Shown here: piece by piece, positions 9,772 through 18,011 of the stretch
Layout: every line of letters starts with the position of its first letter
Numbering within the stretch: position 1 is the first letter of the stretch
Assembly: GCA_019359595.1 (NCBI GenBank)
Contig: JAHHGZ010000032.1
Coordinates: 37,568 to 101,567, forward strand
Direction of reading: 5' to 3'
DNA: 64,000 bases
Source of the DNA: Cyanomargarita calcarea GSE-NOS-MK-12-04C
GTDB lineage: Bacteria > Cyanobacteriota > Cyanobacteriia > Cyanobacteriales > Nostocaceae
The notes under the pieces: model-generated
The model's input: the letters and a program-made list of their open reading frames with translations, nothing else
Told to the model about the DNA's origin: nothing
Database searches by the model: none
Made by a program: the position numbers and the translations under genes

Positions 9772-10389
9772 GTGAAATCAGAACATCTATCGGAAGTTAG
9801 AATTTGTTTCGTTGGCGAATCTTTTGTCAATGGGACAGGCGACCCAGAATGCCTGGGTTGGACGGGTAGGATATGTGTTGATGCGAACAAAAAAGGTCAT
9901 GATATTACGTACTATAATTTGGGAGTTAGGCGAGAGACTACTACCGAATTAAAAAAACGTTCGTTAAGAGAAATTTCTTATCGTTTACCGAAAGAATACG
10001 ACGGTAGAGTAGTATTTTCTTTTGGAGTGAATGATACCTATTTTGAAAATGGTAAAACCCGTGTTTCAACTGTAAATTCTATATTAAATACTCGGCAAAT
10101 ATTAACTGAAGCGAAAAAGTTATATCCAGTTTTGATGGTAAGTCCCCCACCAGTTGCAGATAAAGAGCATAATCAGAGAATTTCTGATTTATCTAAACAG
10201 TTTACTTTGATTTGCAAGAGATTGGATATACCTTATTTAGATGTATTTTCCAAATTGGAAAGTTCAACTATTTGGATGGATGATGTGAAAAATCATGATG
10301 GTGCCCATCCCAATAAGGCAGGTTATCAAGAATTCGCTGAAATTGTCAAAAATTGGGATAGTTGGTTAAATTGGTTTCCTAGTGTTTAG
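9772..10389 (+). CDS. SGNH/GDSL-family hydrolase
   Basis: Predicted esterase or lipase-type hydrolase of 205 residues. Block I reads GESFVNGTGD (Gly-Glu-Ser in place of the more usual GDS) with the nucleophile at about Ser16. Block III is FGVNDTY (GxND) near 86, and block V is HDGAHPNKAGY near 178 with the catalytic Asp and His. No signal peptide is present, so it is probably cytoplasmic. The start is GTG at 9772; no upstream ATG exists in frame. It sits alone between the rbc operon and a repeat cluster. The substrate cannot be guessed. Confidence 0.85.
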   Translation: MKSEHLSEVRICFVGESFVNGTGDPECLGWTGRICVDANKKGHDITYYNLGVRRETTTELKKRSLREISYRLPKEYDGRVVFSFGVNDTYFENGKTRVSTVNSILNTRQILTEAKKLYPVLMVSPPPVADKEHNQRISDLSKQFTLICKRLDIPYLDVFSKLESSTIWMDDVKNHDGAHPNKAGYQEFAEIVKNWDSWLNWFPSV

Positions 10390-10394
10390 GAAGT

Positions 10395-10607
10395 AGTAGT
10401 CCATGTCATTCGCTATGATGGGTACTGTAGTGGCAATTCATGAATTGCCACTACGAGAAATTAAACTATGAACCCATCAAAATTAATGACATGGAGTACT
10501 AGTACTCCATGTCATTAATTTTGATGGATGTAGAGACGCAAAATTTCGGCTCTCTATAAGGTTTTCAACACCCAACCAACCCCTCAGAACTAATGACATG
10601 AAGTACT
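10395..10607. repeat. Two tandem MITE-like elements sharing terminal inverted repeats
   Basis: Two units of about 106 bp (10395-10500 and 10501-10607) abut. Each starts AGTA and ends TACT, with about 28-bp terminal inverted repeats in the first unit and shorter ones in the second. The junction forms a 54-bp perfect palindrome (10474-10527, centre 10500/10501). The first unit has a second perfect palindrome inside (10427-10454, 28 bp). A related end recurs at 55291-55320. The structure fits a non-autonomous transposable element; no target duplication was identified. Confidence 0.75.
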
Positions 10608-11881
10608 AGGAACAGTCCCCAACAACAGCAGAAGGAGTAGTATTAGATATACTAGAAATCAAAGTTACCTCCCCCTTGCCATTAAACACCCAGCCAGTCG
10701 CAGGAACAAATTCCACAGCCTTTACTTTAGGGGGGATTGGGGCAGAAAGATTCGGCTTCCCACCACCCACGATATTCATCACCCGATTATCAGTCCAGAC
10801 TACATTGCTCGTCAGGGGTTCATCAGGGCTGGGAGGCAAACCACCACGTCCTGTTACCGTGAATTCACTACCTGTCACACTACCAGCACCACAGCTTCTT
10901 GCTGCAATCAAAGTGGAAGATTGGATTACATCTGTTGATAGAGTGAATAAGGATTGAGTGGGGTCAACATTTGGTTGCTTAATATCGACTTGTCCCTTAC
11001 CTTGGGTGCTGCTATCTATAAATGCAAGATTGGTCAATTTTAGAGAACCAGTTGTTATCTGAATATCCCCGGCTTTGCCTATCCCTGTAGGTTGAAGCGA
11101 ACTAATTATACGAGTAAGTAAAGTTTGATCTTGTCTACCTTCTAAGGTAATCGCGTCACGGGCATTGATAGTGATGTTACCGCCATTACCTTGTCCCCGT
11201 ACATTAGTGTTAAGCTCGGATGGCGCTGTTAGTAAGAGAGAACCAGTTTCAATTTTAATGTTACCGCCATTGCCTATAGCTCCTGGTTCGATAGAACTGT
11301 AAATCTGACCTGCTTTAAGGGAAACTGAATCAGAAGCTTGAACAATTACATTACCCCCATTTCCCTTCCCAGCAGTGTCAGAACGTAATATTGCATTGTC
11401 AATCAACGACAGCGAGCCAGCTTTGATATTGATATCACCTCCACGACCCTCACCTCCAGCCTTCATATTGCTAAAAATGCCACTAAATCTATCCTTCGTC
11501 CCAGTAATAGTTACTGCTCCAGGAACATCAATGTTGACACTACCTGCTTCTCCACGTCCTCCAGGTAGTGTTTCAGAATTTCCTCTGATAAAAGCTTGTA
11601 GTTGACCGCCTTCTTTGAGGATAAGTGAAGTTGCTTTAATGTTAATGTCGCCGCCTTTACCTACCCCTCCTGATTCAATGTTGTTGAAAACTATTGCACC
11701 GATAAGGGAAACATCACCAGAGGCTTTTATGGAAATATTCCCGGAATTTCCCAGTCCAAAGGTGTTGGCAGTAATTACTGCACCATCTTTAAGAGTTAGC
11801 GAACCTGCTTGGATATCAATGTTGCCAGCATTACCAACTCCCCCAGTTCCCACAGTACTAAAAATTGTGATGATGAAGCTT
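10606..11881 (-). pseudogene. 5'-truncated filamentous haemagglutinin-type exoprotein
   Basis: The open frame runs from 11881 to the stop at 10606, about 425 codons, and has no proper start (the first usable codon is GTG at 11853). It encodes the repetitive C-terminal part of a two-partner secretion exoprotein: repeated GGxGxGGxIxIxAxSLxL units, parallel beta-helix style, then a conserved tail with SCGAGSVTGSEFTVTGRGGLP. The N-terminal secretion domain and signal peptide, which such proteins need for export, are absent. Upstream DNA does not continue the frame (TAA at 11881). The stop codon overlaps the end of the MITE-like unit. Probably a dead remnant. Confidence 0.8.
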
Positions 11882-12244
11882 TAATCTAGGCCACGTAGGT
11901 GAGCTACCTACGCTTATGCGTACCGATGGAACTTCCACAAGCGTGCTTATAGCGCCTTCGTTCTGGTAGCCGCGACAAGATAGCCTAAGGTCTTATTAAG
12001 CGCATCTTTAGATAGAATTGGTGACAGTAATTTTACTTATGAATTAATACTTACCATATATTCTTAAACAATTAGACTTTTTATTTGAAAAAACAAAAAA
12101 TCTATCTTTCGGTAGAGGAAAATTGTCTGTGTGGGGAATGGAAATTATGAATATATTAAGCCATAACAATTGAAATCGCGGCTGCAAGTCCTTTTCTCTG
12201 CTCGATATACTAAATGTATCGACACTCCTTTGAGGAATCTGCTC
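11882..12244. other. Intergenic region left by the truncated exoprotein
   Basis: About 360 bp with no gene. A small hairpin with GTAGGT/ACCTAC arms is visible at about 11894-11910. The right end is AT-rich and probably carries the promoter of the Uma2 gene. Confidence 0.4.
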
Positions 12245-12925
12245 ATGACAACTTCTGTAGGACGCATCCCGCATTTAGAAAGTGGAGACAGACTTACTCG
12301 TCACGAATTTGAGCGTCGGTATACTGCCATGCCCCATATTAAGAAAGCAGAACTGATTGAAGGAGTGGTTTACATGGCATCTCCATTACGTTTTAACAGT
12401 CATGGAAAACCTCATGGTAATCTTATTGGCTGGTTGTGGACTTATAAAATTGCTACTTCTGGTGTTGAGTTGGGGGACAATCCAACAGTACTTTTGGATT
12501 TAGACAATGAACTACAGCCTGATGTTGTAATGTTAATCGATGAAGATTTGGGTGGACAAGCACGTATTAATGATGATGACTATATTGAAGGCTCACCAGA
12601 GTTAATTGCCGAAGTTGCAGCTAGTAGTGCTGCCAATGATTTATATGATAAAAAGAAAGCTTATCGTCGTAATGGTGTTAAAGAATATATTGTTTGGCAA
12701 ACTTTAGAAAATAAACTTGATTGGTTCTATTTACAAAATGGAGAATATCTGCTGTTGGAACCAGATGGGGATGGTGTAATAAAAAGTCGTGTTTTTCCCG
12801 GTTTATGGTTGGATATACAAGCTTTATATACAGGAAAAATGGCGAAAGTTTTAGCTGTACTTCAACAAGGTTTGAATAGTCAAGAACATACAGAATTTAT
12901 ATATAAATTAGCACATTCAATATAG
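12245..12925 (+). CDS. Uma2-family (DUF820) PD-(D/E)xK nuclease-fold protein
   Basis: Member of the Uma2 family, which is hugely expanded in cyanobacteria and has a restriction-endonuclease-like fold. Residues expected at the metal site are seen in LQPDVVMLID and in the EVAASS...YDKKKAYRRNGVKEYIVW block (Asp, Glu and Lys). An open frame extends back to 12170, but the ATG at 12245 (MTTSVGRIPHLESG) is the natural start, giving 226 residues. It stands alone between decayed genes. The biological role of the family is unsettled. Confidence 0.85.
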   Translation: MTTSVGRIPHLESGDRLTRHEFERRYTAMPHIKKAELIEGVVYMASPLRFNSHGKPHGNLIGWLWTYKIATSGVELGDNPTVLLDLDNELQPDVVMLIDEDLGGQARINDDDYIEGSPELIAEVAASSAANDLYDKKKAYRRNGVKEYIVWQTLENKLDWFYLQNGEYLLLEPDGDGVIKSRVFPGLWLDIQALYTGKMAKVLAVLQQGLNSQEHTEFIYKLAHSI

Positions 12926-12955
12926 CAACAAATTACCCTCGAAATGCCATCGTAA

Positions 12956-13131
12956 AACTTACCTGATTTAGTTGAAGCAGCACTCAACGGCGAAGAAATT
13001 ATGATGACTCCAGTATCGCCGGTAAAAGGCCGCGGCCAACCTGGAAGTGCAAAAGAGTTACCATTGCAGATGATTTTGATCCGAGGATACCCATACTTTT
13101 CTTTGGTATGTGACAGACAATTTAAGACTTA
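12956..13131 (+). pseudogene. Frameshifted Phd/AbrB-type antitoxin remnant
   Basis: Reading from 12956 gives NLPDLVEAALNGEEIMMT...RGQPGSAKEL, the C-terminal half of a common cyanobacterial type II antitoxin (Phd-like). After 13060 the frame slips by two bases, and the expected IADDFD ending is found in the new frame at 13063-13080. There is no start codon upstream, and no toxin gene follows. Broken by loss of the N-terminus and by a frameshift. Confidence 0.7.
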
Positions 13132-13256
13132 GTGCCACGGTCCTGACTTTCGGCGATCGCAGTAATAAATATTCCTTGTCTCTACCAAATAGATGAGTCA
13201 CAGCAACCAGAAAAACTTAATATTATCTTAAGCAGTGCTATTTATTCGGTAGGGTC

Positions 13257-14483
13257 ATGGGTTATTATATCGCTCCGCGTTTTCTCGATAAACTTGCAGT
13301 TCACATCACCAAAAACTTTTTAAATATTCCTGGCATCCGAGTCCCGTTGATTTTGGGTATTCACGGACGCAAAGGTGAGGGAAAATCTTTTCAGTGTGAG
13401 TTAGTCTTCGAGAAAATGGGTATCGAAGTCACGCTGATTTCTGGTGGTGAATTAGAAAGCCCAGATGCAGGAGACCCAGCCCGTTTGATTCGCCTGCGCT
13501 ATCGGGAAACAGCAGAATTAATCAAAGTACGCGGTAAAATGTGCGTGCTGATGATTAACGATTTAGATGCAGGTGCGGGACGTTTTGATGAAGGAACTCA
13601 ATATACTGTAAATACGCAGTTGGTAAATGCCACACTGATGAATATTGCTGATAATCCCACCGATGTTCAGTTACCCGGAAGCTACGACTCTAGCCCTTTG
13701 TGTCGGGTACCGATTATTGTCACAGGCAATGATTTTACTACCCTCTATGCACCATTAATTCGGGATGGGCGGATGGATAAATTTTACTGGGAACCCGACC
13801 GCGATGACAAGGTGGGGATTGTTGAAGGGATTTTTGAACCAGATGGACTCTCACGTCACCAAGTTGAACAATTCGTTGATACCTTCCCCAATCAGTCTAT
13901 CGACTTTTATAGCGCATTGCGATCGCGCATTTATGACGAACAAATCCGCTTGCTCATCCACCAAGTCGGTTTTGAGCGCATCTCCTCCCGTGTGGTCAAT
14001 AGTGCCGAGAAACCACCAGAATTTAGAAACCCTGATTTCAGCTTGTCTCACTTAATCGAGATGGGTAATTTCATGGTTGGCGAACAAAAACGGGTGGAAA
14101 ATTCTCAGTTGGTTGATGAATATAATCGCTTGAATCGGGGGAGAAATTCTCAACCTACGCCTACTCCCACTCCTATAATACCAATTACTCAGCCGTCAAG
14201 CAATGGATTCCACACGCATCTCACATTAGAAACTCAAGAACAGGTTCGTCAAATTCTGTCTCAGGGTTATAAAATCGGCATTGAGCATGTAGATGAACGC
14301 CGTTTCCGGATGGGTTCTTGGCAAAGTTGCTCTGTTGGCGAGATTAACGCCGAGTCCGATGCAATATCAACCGTAGAATCTTGTTTAGCTGAATATGCTG
14401 GGGAGTATGTGCGTTTAGTGTCGATTGAGCCGAAAGGGAAAAAACGGGTGATGGAAACGATTATTCAACGTCCGAATGGGTAG
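13257..14483 (+). CDS. rca: Rubisco activase with C-terminal small-subunit-like domain
   Basis: AAA+ remodelling enzyme that pulls inhibitory sugar phosphates out of Rubisco. The AAA+ module spans about residues 1-290, with Walker A at 37-44 (GRKGEGKS), Walker B at about 96-106 (VLMINDLDAG) and an arginine-finger region around PLIRDGRMDKF. A Pro/Thr linker (about 298-312) leads to a Rubisco small-subunit-like (SSUL) domain at about 318-407 with two cysteines (SCSV, ESCL). SSUL domains on cyanobacterial activases are known to dock on Rubisco and help condense it into carboxysomes. The ATG at 13257 matches the usual start. It is in the same orientation as rbcLXS but 3.7 kb away. Confidence 0.95.
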   Translation: MGYYIAPRFLDKLAVHITKNFLNIPGIRVPLILGIHGRKGEGKSFQCELVFEKMGIEVTLISGGELESPDAGDPARLIRLRYRETAELIKVRGKMCVLMINDLDAGAGRFDEGTQYTVNTQLVNATLMNIADNPTDVQLPGSYDSSPLCRVPIIVTGNDFTTLYAPLIRDGRMDKFYWEPDRDDKVGIVEGIFEPDGLSRHQVEQFVDTFPNQSIDFYSALRSRIYDEQIRLLIHQVGFERISSRVVNSAEKPPEFRNPDFSLSHLIEMGNFMVGEQKRVENSQLVDEYNRLNRGRNSQPTPTPTPIIPITQPSSNGFHTHLTLETQEQVRQILSQGYKIGIEHVDERRFRMGSWQSCSVGEINAESDAISTVESCLAEYAGEYVRLVSIEPKGKKRVMETIIQRPNG

Positions 14484-14611
14484 GCTTATATCTTGCATAT
14501 GCAACGTTTCAACTGCCTAACGACTACAAACATATGGAAGAAACACATTTTTGGAAGCTTTACTAGATGAGGGTTTGAAAATGTGTATGTTCAGAGTAAG
14601 TATGATTTTCA

Positions 14612-14637
14612 TTGGGGAGTGCGATCGCACTCCCCAA
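14612..14637. repeat. 26-bp perfect palindrome centred on HIP1
   Basis: A perfect inverted repeat whose middle eight bases are GCGATCGC, the HIP1 octamer. It lies about 130 bp after the rca stop and might serve as a hairpin there. HIP1 octamers elsewhere in the window sit in no such extended symmetry. Confidence 0.7.
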
Positions 14638-14670
14638 GAGCGCACGGGAATGCAGTCGATAATTTGGTAA

Positions 14671-14886
14671 ATACTTGGTTGTTTTTTATTCGACGATATC
14701 AAGAAAGTGCAAGATGTAAATTTATCAGTCAGTTTGGATGGAAAATCCCAACTTCCTACCTCAATTAATTTGACCCAAGAGATTTCCCTCGAAGGAGCCG
14801 AACCTGCATTGTCTGAGCAAAATTATTCGCAGTTAGTAGAAGAGATTCGCGGCATCGTCGCTGATAAGCTATATGCCTCCGCCTGA
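14671..14886 (+). pseudogene. Open fragment without start codon, unknown family
   Basis: A frame without ATG, GTG or TTG near its beginning runs to TGA at 14886. Its second half (VSLDGKSQLPTS...LEGAEPALSEQN...RGIVADKLYASA) has ordinary protein composition and cyanobacterial codon use, unlike the surroundings. It looks like the C-terminus of a lost gene. The family was not recognised. Confidence 0.35.
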
Positions 14887-15075
14887 CAGAAAACTCTTCT
14901 TAAAAATCGTAACATTAAATACATACATTCTTATAAACCACAGATACCATTAGATAAATATAGGTGAGTCTCAGGACTGTTTCTCTATGCATCTCTGTGG
15001 TTATTTATACTGTAGCATTAAGTCGCTATTTGTACATTCATTCTCGGAAATAAATTTTAGTAGAGTAGTCTGTCA

Positions 15076-15165
15076 ATGCAAGTTTACGCTCTTGTCAGCA
15101 TCCAAGAGGGCAATTTTGGGTTAGTCGAGCCGGAGGGACAGTTTACAACGGTTGGGGAAAATTGA
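15076..15165 (+). other. Short 29-codon open frame, possible gene fragment
   Basis: ATG at 15076 opens MQVYALVSIQEGNFGLVEPE and ends at TGA 15165. Composition is protein-like and a second protein-like stretch (RRKDEAVLDKCQRLC) appears in another frame at about 15190-15240, so this could be a frameshifted small gene. No RBS is clear. Confidence 0.25.
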
Positions 15166-15263
15166 CTACTCAGATTTTCCGGAATAATCCGTCGCAAGGA
15201 TGAAGCCGTACTTGACAAGTGTCAGCGATTATGCTTAAAACGCTAAATGCAAAGGAGTTTGCT

Positions 15264-15521
15264 ATGCGACAAATGTGCTGGATATCTAGTTTTGGCAACA
15301 GTGGGGAGAAAATTTTGCATTTGCAAACCAGCCCCAACGATCCTTGGCGTCCTTACACAGCTTTTCCACAATTTGCAGTCCCCGACTATAAGATACCAGG
15401 AGGTTCTAAAGGCTGGGCAACTTACCAAAAACTGTTGAAAGCCGGCTGGACATTGATACCCAGCGCACGCGCAAACGAGTTTAGCAACAGTTTTGCGGAA
15501 GTTAAGAATTATGAGAGTTAG
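15264..15521 (+). CDS. Small hypothetical protein
   Basis: An 85-residue protein starting at ATG 15264, chosen because AAAGGAG lies 7 bp before it; the frame stays open back to GTG 15219. The sequence (MRQMCWISSFGNSGEKILHL...GSKGWATYQKLLKAGWTLIPS) is globular, with no membrane segment. The tail after WTLIPS looks like a domain end with a variable extension. Not recognised; the strong RBS argues that it is real. Confidence 0.5.
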   Translation: MRQMCWISSFGNSGEKILHLQTSPNDPWRPYTAFPQFAVPDYKIPGGSKGWATYQKLLKAGWTLIPSARANEFSNSFAEVKNYES

Positions 15522-15767
15522 GAGTTATATCAAGTTCGGTTGATTGCTCAGTATTTTGGAGGAACCCCACCGCCGTAAAGCTATGCAATATTCCCTCTTA
15601 GCGTATGCGCTAAGAGGGATAAAGGGGTGGGCTTGGTGAGACTGTGGGAAGTAAAAGTGATTATCTGGGTTTTATATCCCATTTCTCCATTAAAATGGAC
15701 TTGATTCAGCCCACGCAGACAAGCTGAAAAATAAAGGTAATTAAAAGCTAGATTAAATCTTAACTTT

Positions 15768-17570
15768 TCAAAACCCTCTAGGCGCACCTTCCCCACGGAT
15801 ATCAGCCGCACCTTCTAAACCTCCATCAGGTGTGACAACGATTGCGTTACCATTACCCCAAGGTGCATTTTCCTTGACATTTTGTCCGCGACGGCCTAAT
15901 TCTTGGAGAGTGAGTGGATCTAAACCAAAGGGTTCCGTTCGCAACTCATCAGGACGCCACTGATGATGTATGCGTGGTGCTGAAACGGCTGCACCTGCAT
16001 CCATATTATATTCGAGTACATTTAGGATAACTTGCACTAGTTGGGTTATAATAGTGCTACCTCCAGGTGTACCGGCAATCATCCGAAGGCGGTTGTTTTC
16101 TGTGACAATGGTAGGAGTCATGCTGGAGAGAGGAGTTTTGCGGGGTGCAATGGCATTTGCATCACCACCCACTACCCCAAATGCATTGGCTACTCCTGGT
16201 GCTGCGGCAAAATCATCCATCTCGTTATTGAAGACAATACCAGTTTTTGGGGTTACCACACCAGCACCAAAGCCGAGGTTGATGGTAAAAGTTAGGCTAA
16301 CAGCGTTGCGTTGACCATCGACAACGCTGATATGACTGGTTTCTGGGGATTCGTGAGAGGGGGAATTCAAAGCCCCAACTTTTGCCCTGAGTCGCTCTGG
16401 GGTGGGGGTGGGTTTCCAAGATATAAACCGTTGTAGCATCTTCTTATCAGCCGGCTTTACCTCAGTTGAGGGTTTGGCCCTATCCATTATAATTTCTGCA
16501 CGCCGAGTTTTGGCATACCCTGGACTGATAAGCTGTTGTACGGGTACCTTCACAAAATCAGGATCGCCTAAATATTCTGATCTATCCGCGTAGGCAATCT
16601 TCATCGCTTCTGCCATCAAATGTAAAGCATCTGGGTGATGCCATCCCAAAGATTTCAAATCAGTGTCGCCGATGATATTTAAAATTTGTAATAGATGCAC
16701 CCCTCCGGATGAAGGTGGTGGCATAGAGCAAACTCTTGAAGAGCGGAAATTGCCACAAACTGGGGTGCGCCAAATTGGTTTATAAGACTTTAAATCTTGT
16801 AGAGTAATTAAACCACCATTTTTTGCCATGTCATTAGCAATCAAACGGGCAATATTTCCGGTATAAAAACTTTGAGGGTTTTTGGCAACTTCCGTTAAAG
16901 TCTGTGCCAAGTCACGCTGTACCAACCTTTCCCCCGGCTGATAAAATTCACCATTTCTAGTAAAAATCACTCGCGCTGCCGGATTATTCAGAATACTTTG
17001 CTTGCGTCCTTGATATGCAGACATCGAACGCGGAGTTACTACACGACTGACGATAAATCCATCTTGAGCAAGTGCGATCGCGGGTTTAATTGCCTCTTTC
17101 CAGGGTAGCTTACCATATTTTTGATGCACTTCATAAAGCCCCGCTACCGTTCCTGGTGTCGCCACAGCTAAATAACCATCAACACTCAGATTTGGACGAA
17201 CCTTACCGTATTGGTCTAAATACATCTTTCTGGTAGCTTTTATTGGCGCACGCTCCCGAAAATCTAGAGCTTTGATTTCCCCAGTTTTCCCTTGATGCAT
17301 CAGCAAAAAGCCACCACCACCAAGTCCCGCCGAAAAGGGTTCCACCACAGAAATCGCAAAAGTCGTTGCCACAGCAGCATCAACAGCATTGCCACCATGA
17401 AGTAACATCTGCAATCCGGCATCGCTTCCTAGATGATTGGCCGAAACCACCATCCCTTTTTTCGTGCGTAAGGGCGATACAAAAGCGGCTGATGCAATTT
17501 GACTCGAAAAAATTATCCCAAAAGAAAAATAGGTAACTGCCACCCGAATTCTCTTATTTAAAATCTTCAT
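15768..17570 (-). CDS. ggt: Gamma-glutamyltransferase (glutathione hydrolase)
   Basis: N-terminal-nucleophile hydrolase that removes the gamma-glutamyl group from glutathione and related thiols in the periplasm. Length is 600 residues. The signal peptide covers about 1-28 (ending ASAAF). The nucleophile is Thr411 in ETSHISVVD, where the precursor cuts itself into large and small subunits. The GLGGGGF and PPPSSGGVHLLQ motifs and the GTPGGSTIITQ glycine loop are present. It follows the phytochelatin-synthase remnant by only 10 bp on the same strand and closes a five-gene block that starts with an ABC importer. Confidence 0.95.
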   Translation of the reverse strand: MKILNKRIRVAVTYFSFGIIFSSQIASAAFVSPLRTKKGMVVSANHLGSDAGLQMLLHGGNAVDAAVATTFAISVVEPFSAGLGGGGFLLMHQGKTGEIKALDFRERAPIKATRKMYLDQYGKVRPNLSVDGYLAVATPGTVAGLYEVHQKYGKLPWKEAIKPAIALAQDGFIVSRVVTPRSMSAYQGRKQSILNNPAARVIFTRNGEFYQPGERLVQRDLAQTLTEVAKNPQSFYTGNIARLIANDMAKNGGLITLQDLKSYKPIWRTPVCGNFRSSRVCSMPPPSSGGVHLLQILNIIGDTDLKSLGWHHPDALHLMAEAMKIAYADRSEYLGDPDFVKVPVQQLISPGYAKTRRAEIIMDRAKPSTEVKPADKKMLQRFISWKPTPTPERLRAKVGALNSPSHESPETSHISVVDGQRNAVSLTFTINLGFGAGVVTPKTGIVFNNEMDDFAAAPGVANAFGVVGGDANAIAPRKTPLSSMTPTIVTENNRLRMIAGTPGGSTIITQLVQVILNVLEYNMDAGAAVSAPRIHHQWRPDELRTEPFGLDPLTLQELGRRGQNVKENAPWGNGNAIVVTPDGGLEGAADIRGEGAPRGF

Positions 17571-17580
17571 TACTATACTA

Positions 17581-17994
17581 CTAATTTTTGCTCACAAATA
17601 CAAACCCGCGTTTCTTCCCCGAATCTGAATCTGTAGTATTCATTGCCTCTCGGGTTTTTTCATTACTAAAAAAGTTCTCTTGAGTAAATACATTATATGG
17701 CTTATACTGTGATACTTCTGGTGCCGTAACACCCAAACCATTTAGCACCATAATCATACTAGCGACTCCACAGTATGCTTGATTAATTTGAGTGACAAAT
17801 TGCATACTCAGCGGAAAAAAATCTTCCCTTGATTTGCTTCCAATTAGTAATTTCTCTCCTTCATTAGAATTAAAACCAATCAAATTAGGTGAAAGAGGTA
17901 GCGTCTGAGCAAAAACACCAGCATTTGCAAAACACACGCCTAAAATCAAAGCCTGAATAAATAATTTTAAACTTTTTAATCTAACCATATTCAT
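17581..17994 (-). pseudogene. Phytochelatin synthase with internal in-frame deletion
   Basis: A 137-residue exported protein. The N-terminal half (signal peptide to about 29, then LSPNLIGFNSNEGEKLL and QAYCGVASMIMVLNGLG) matches bacterial phytochelatin synthases, with the catalytic Cys in QAYCG near residue 59. At about 113-115 (SNEKTR-EAMNTTD) the sequence jumps straight to the family's C-terminal end (RGFVFVSKN). About 100 residues are missing, including the region that holds the catalytic His and Asp. The bacterial family is about 240 residues long. The frame is preserved. It should not make phytochelatins or cut glutathione; whether it has any remaining role is open. Confidence 0.75.
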
Positions 17995-18011
17995 CAGAAA
18001 GCTCCCTATAA

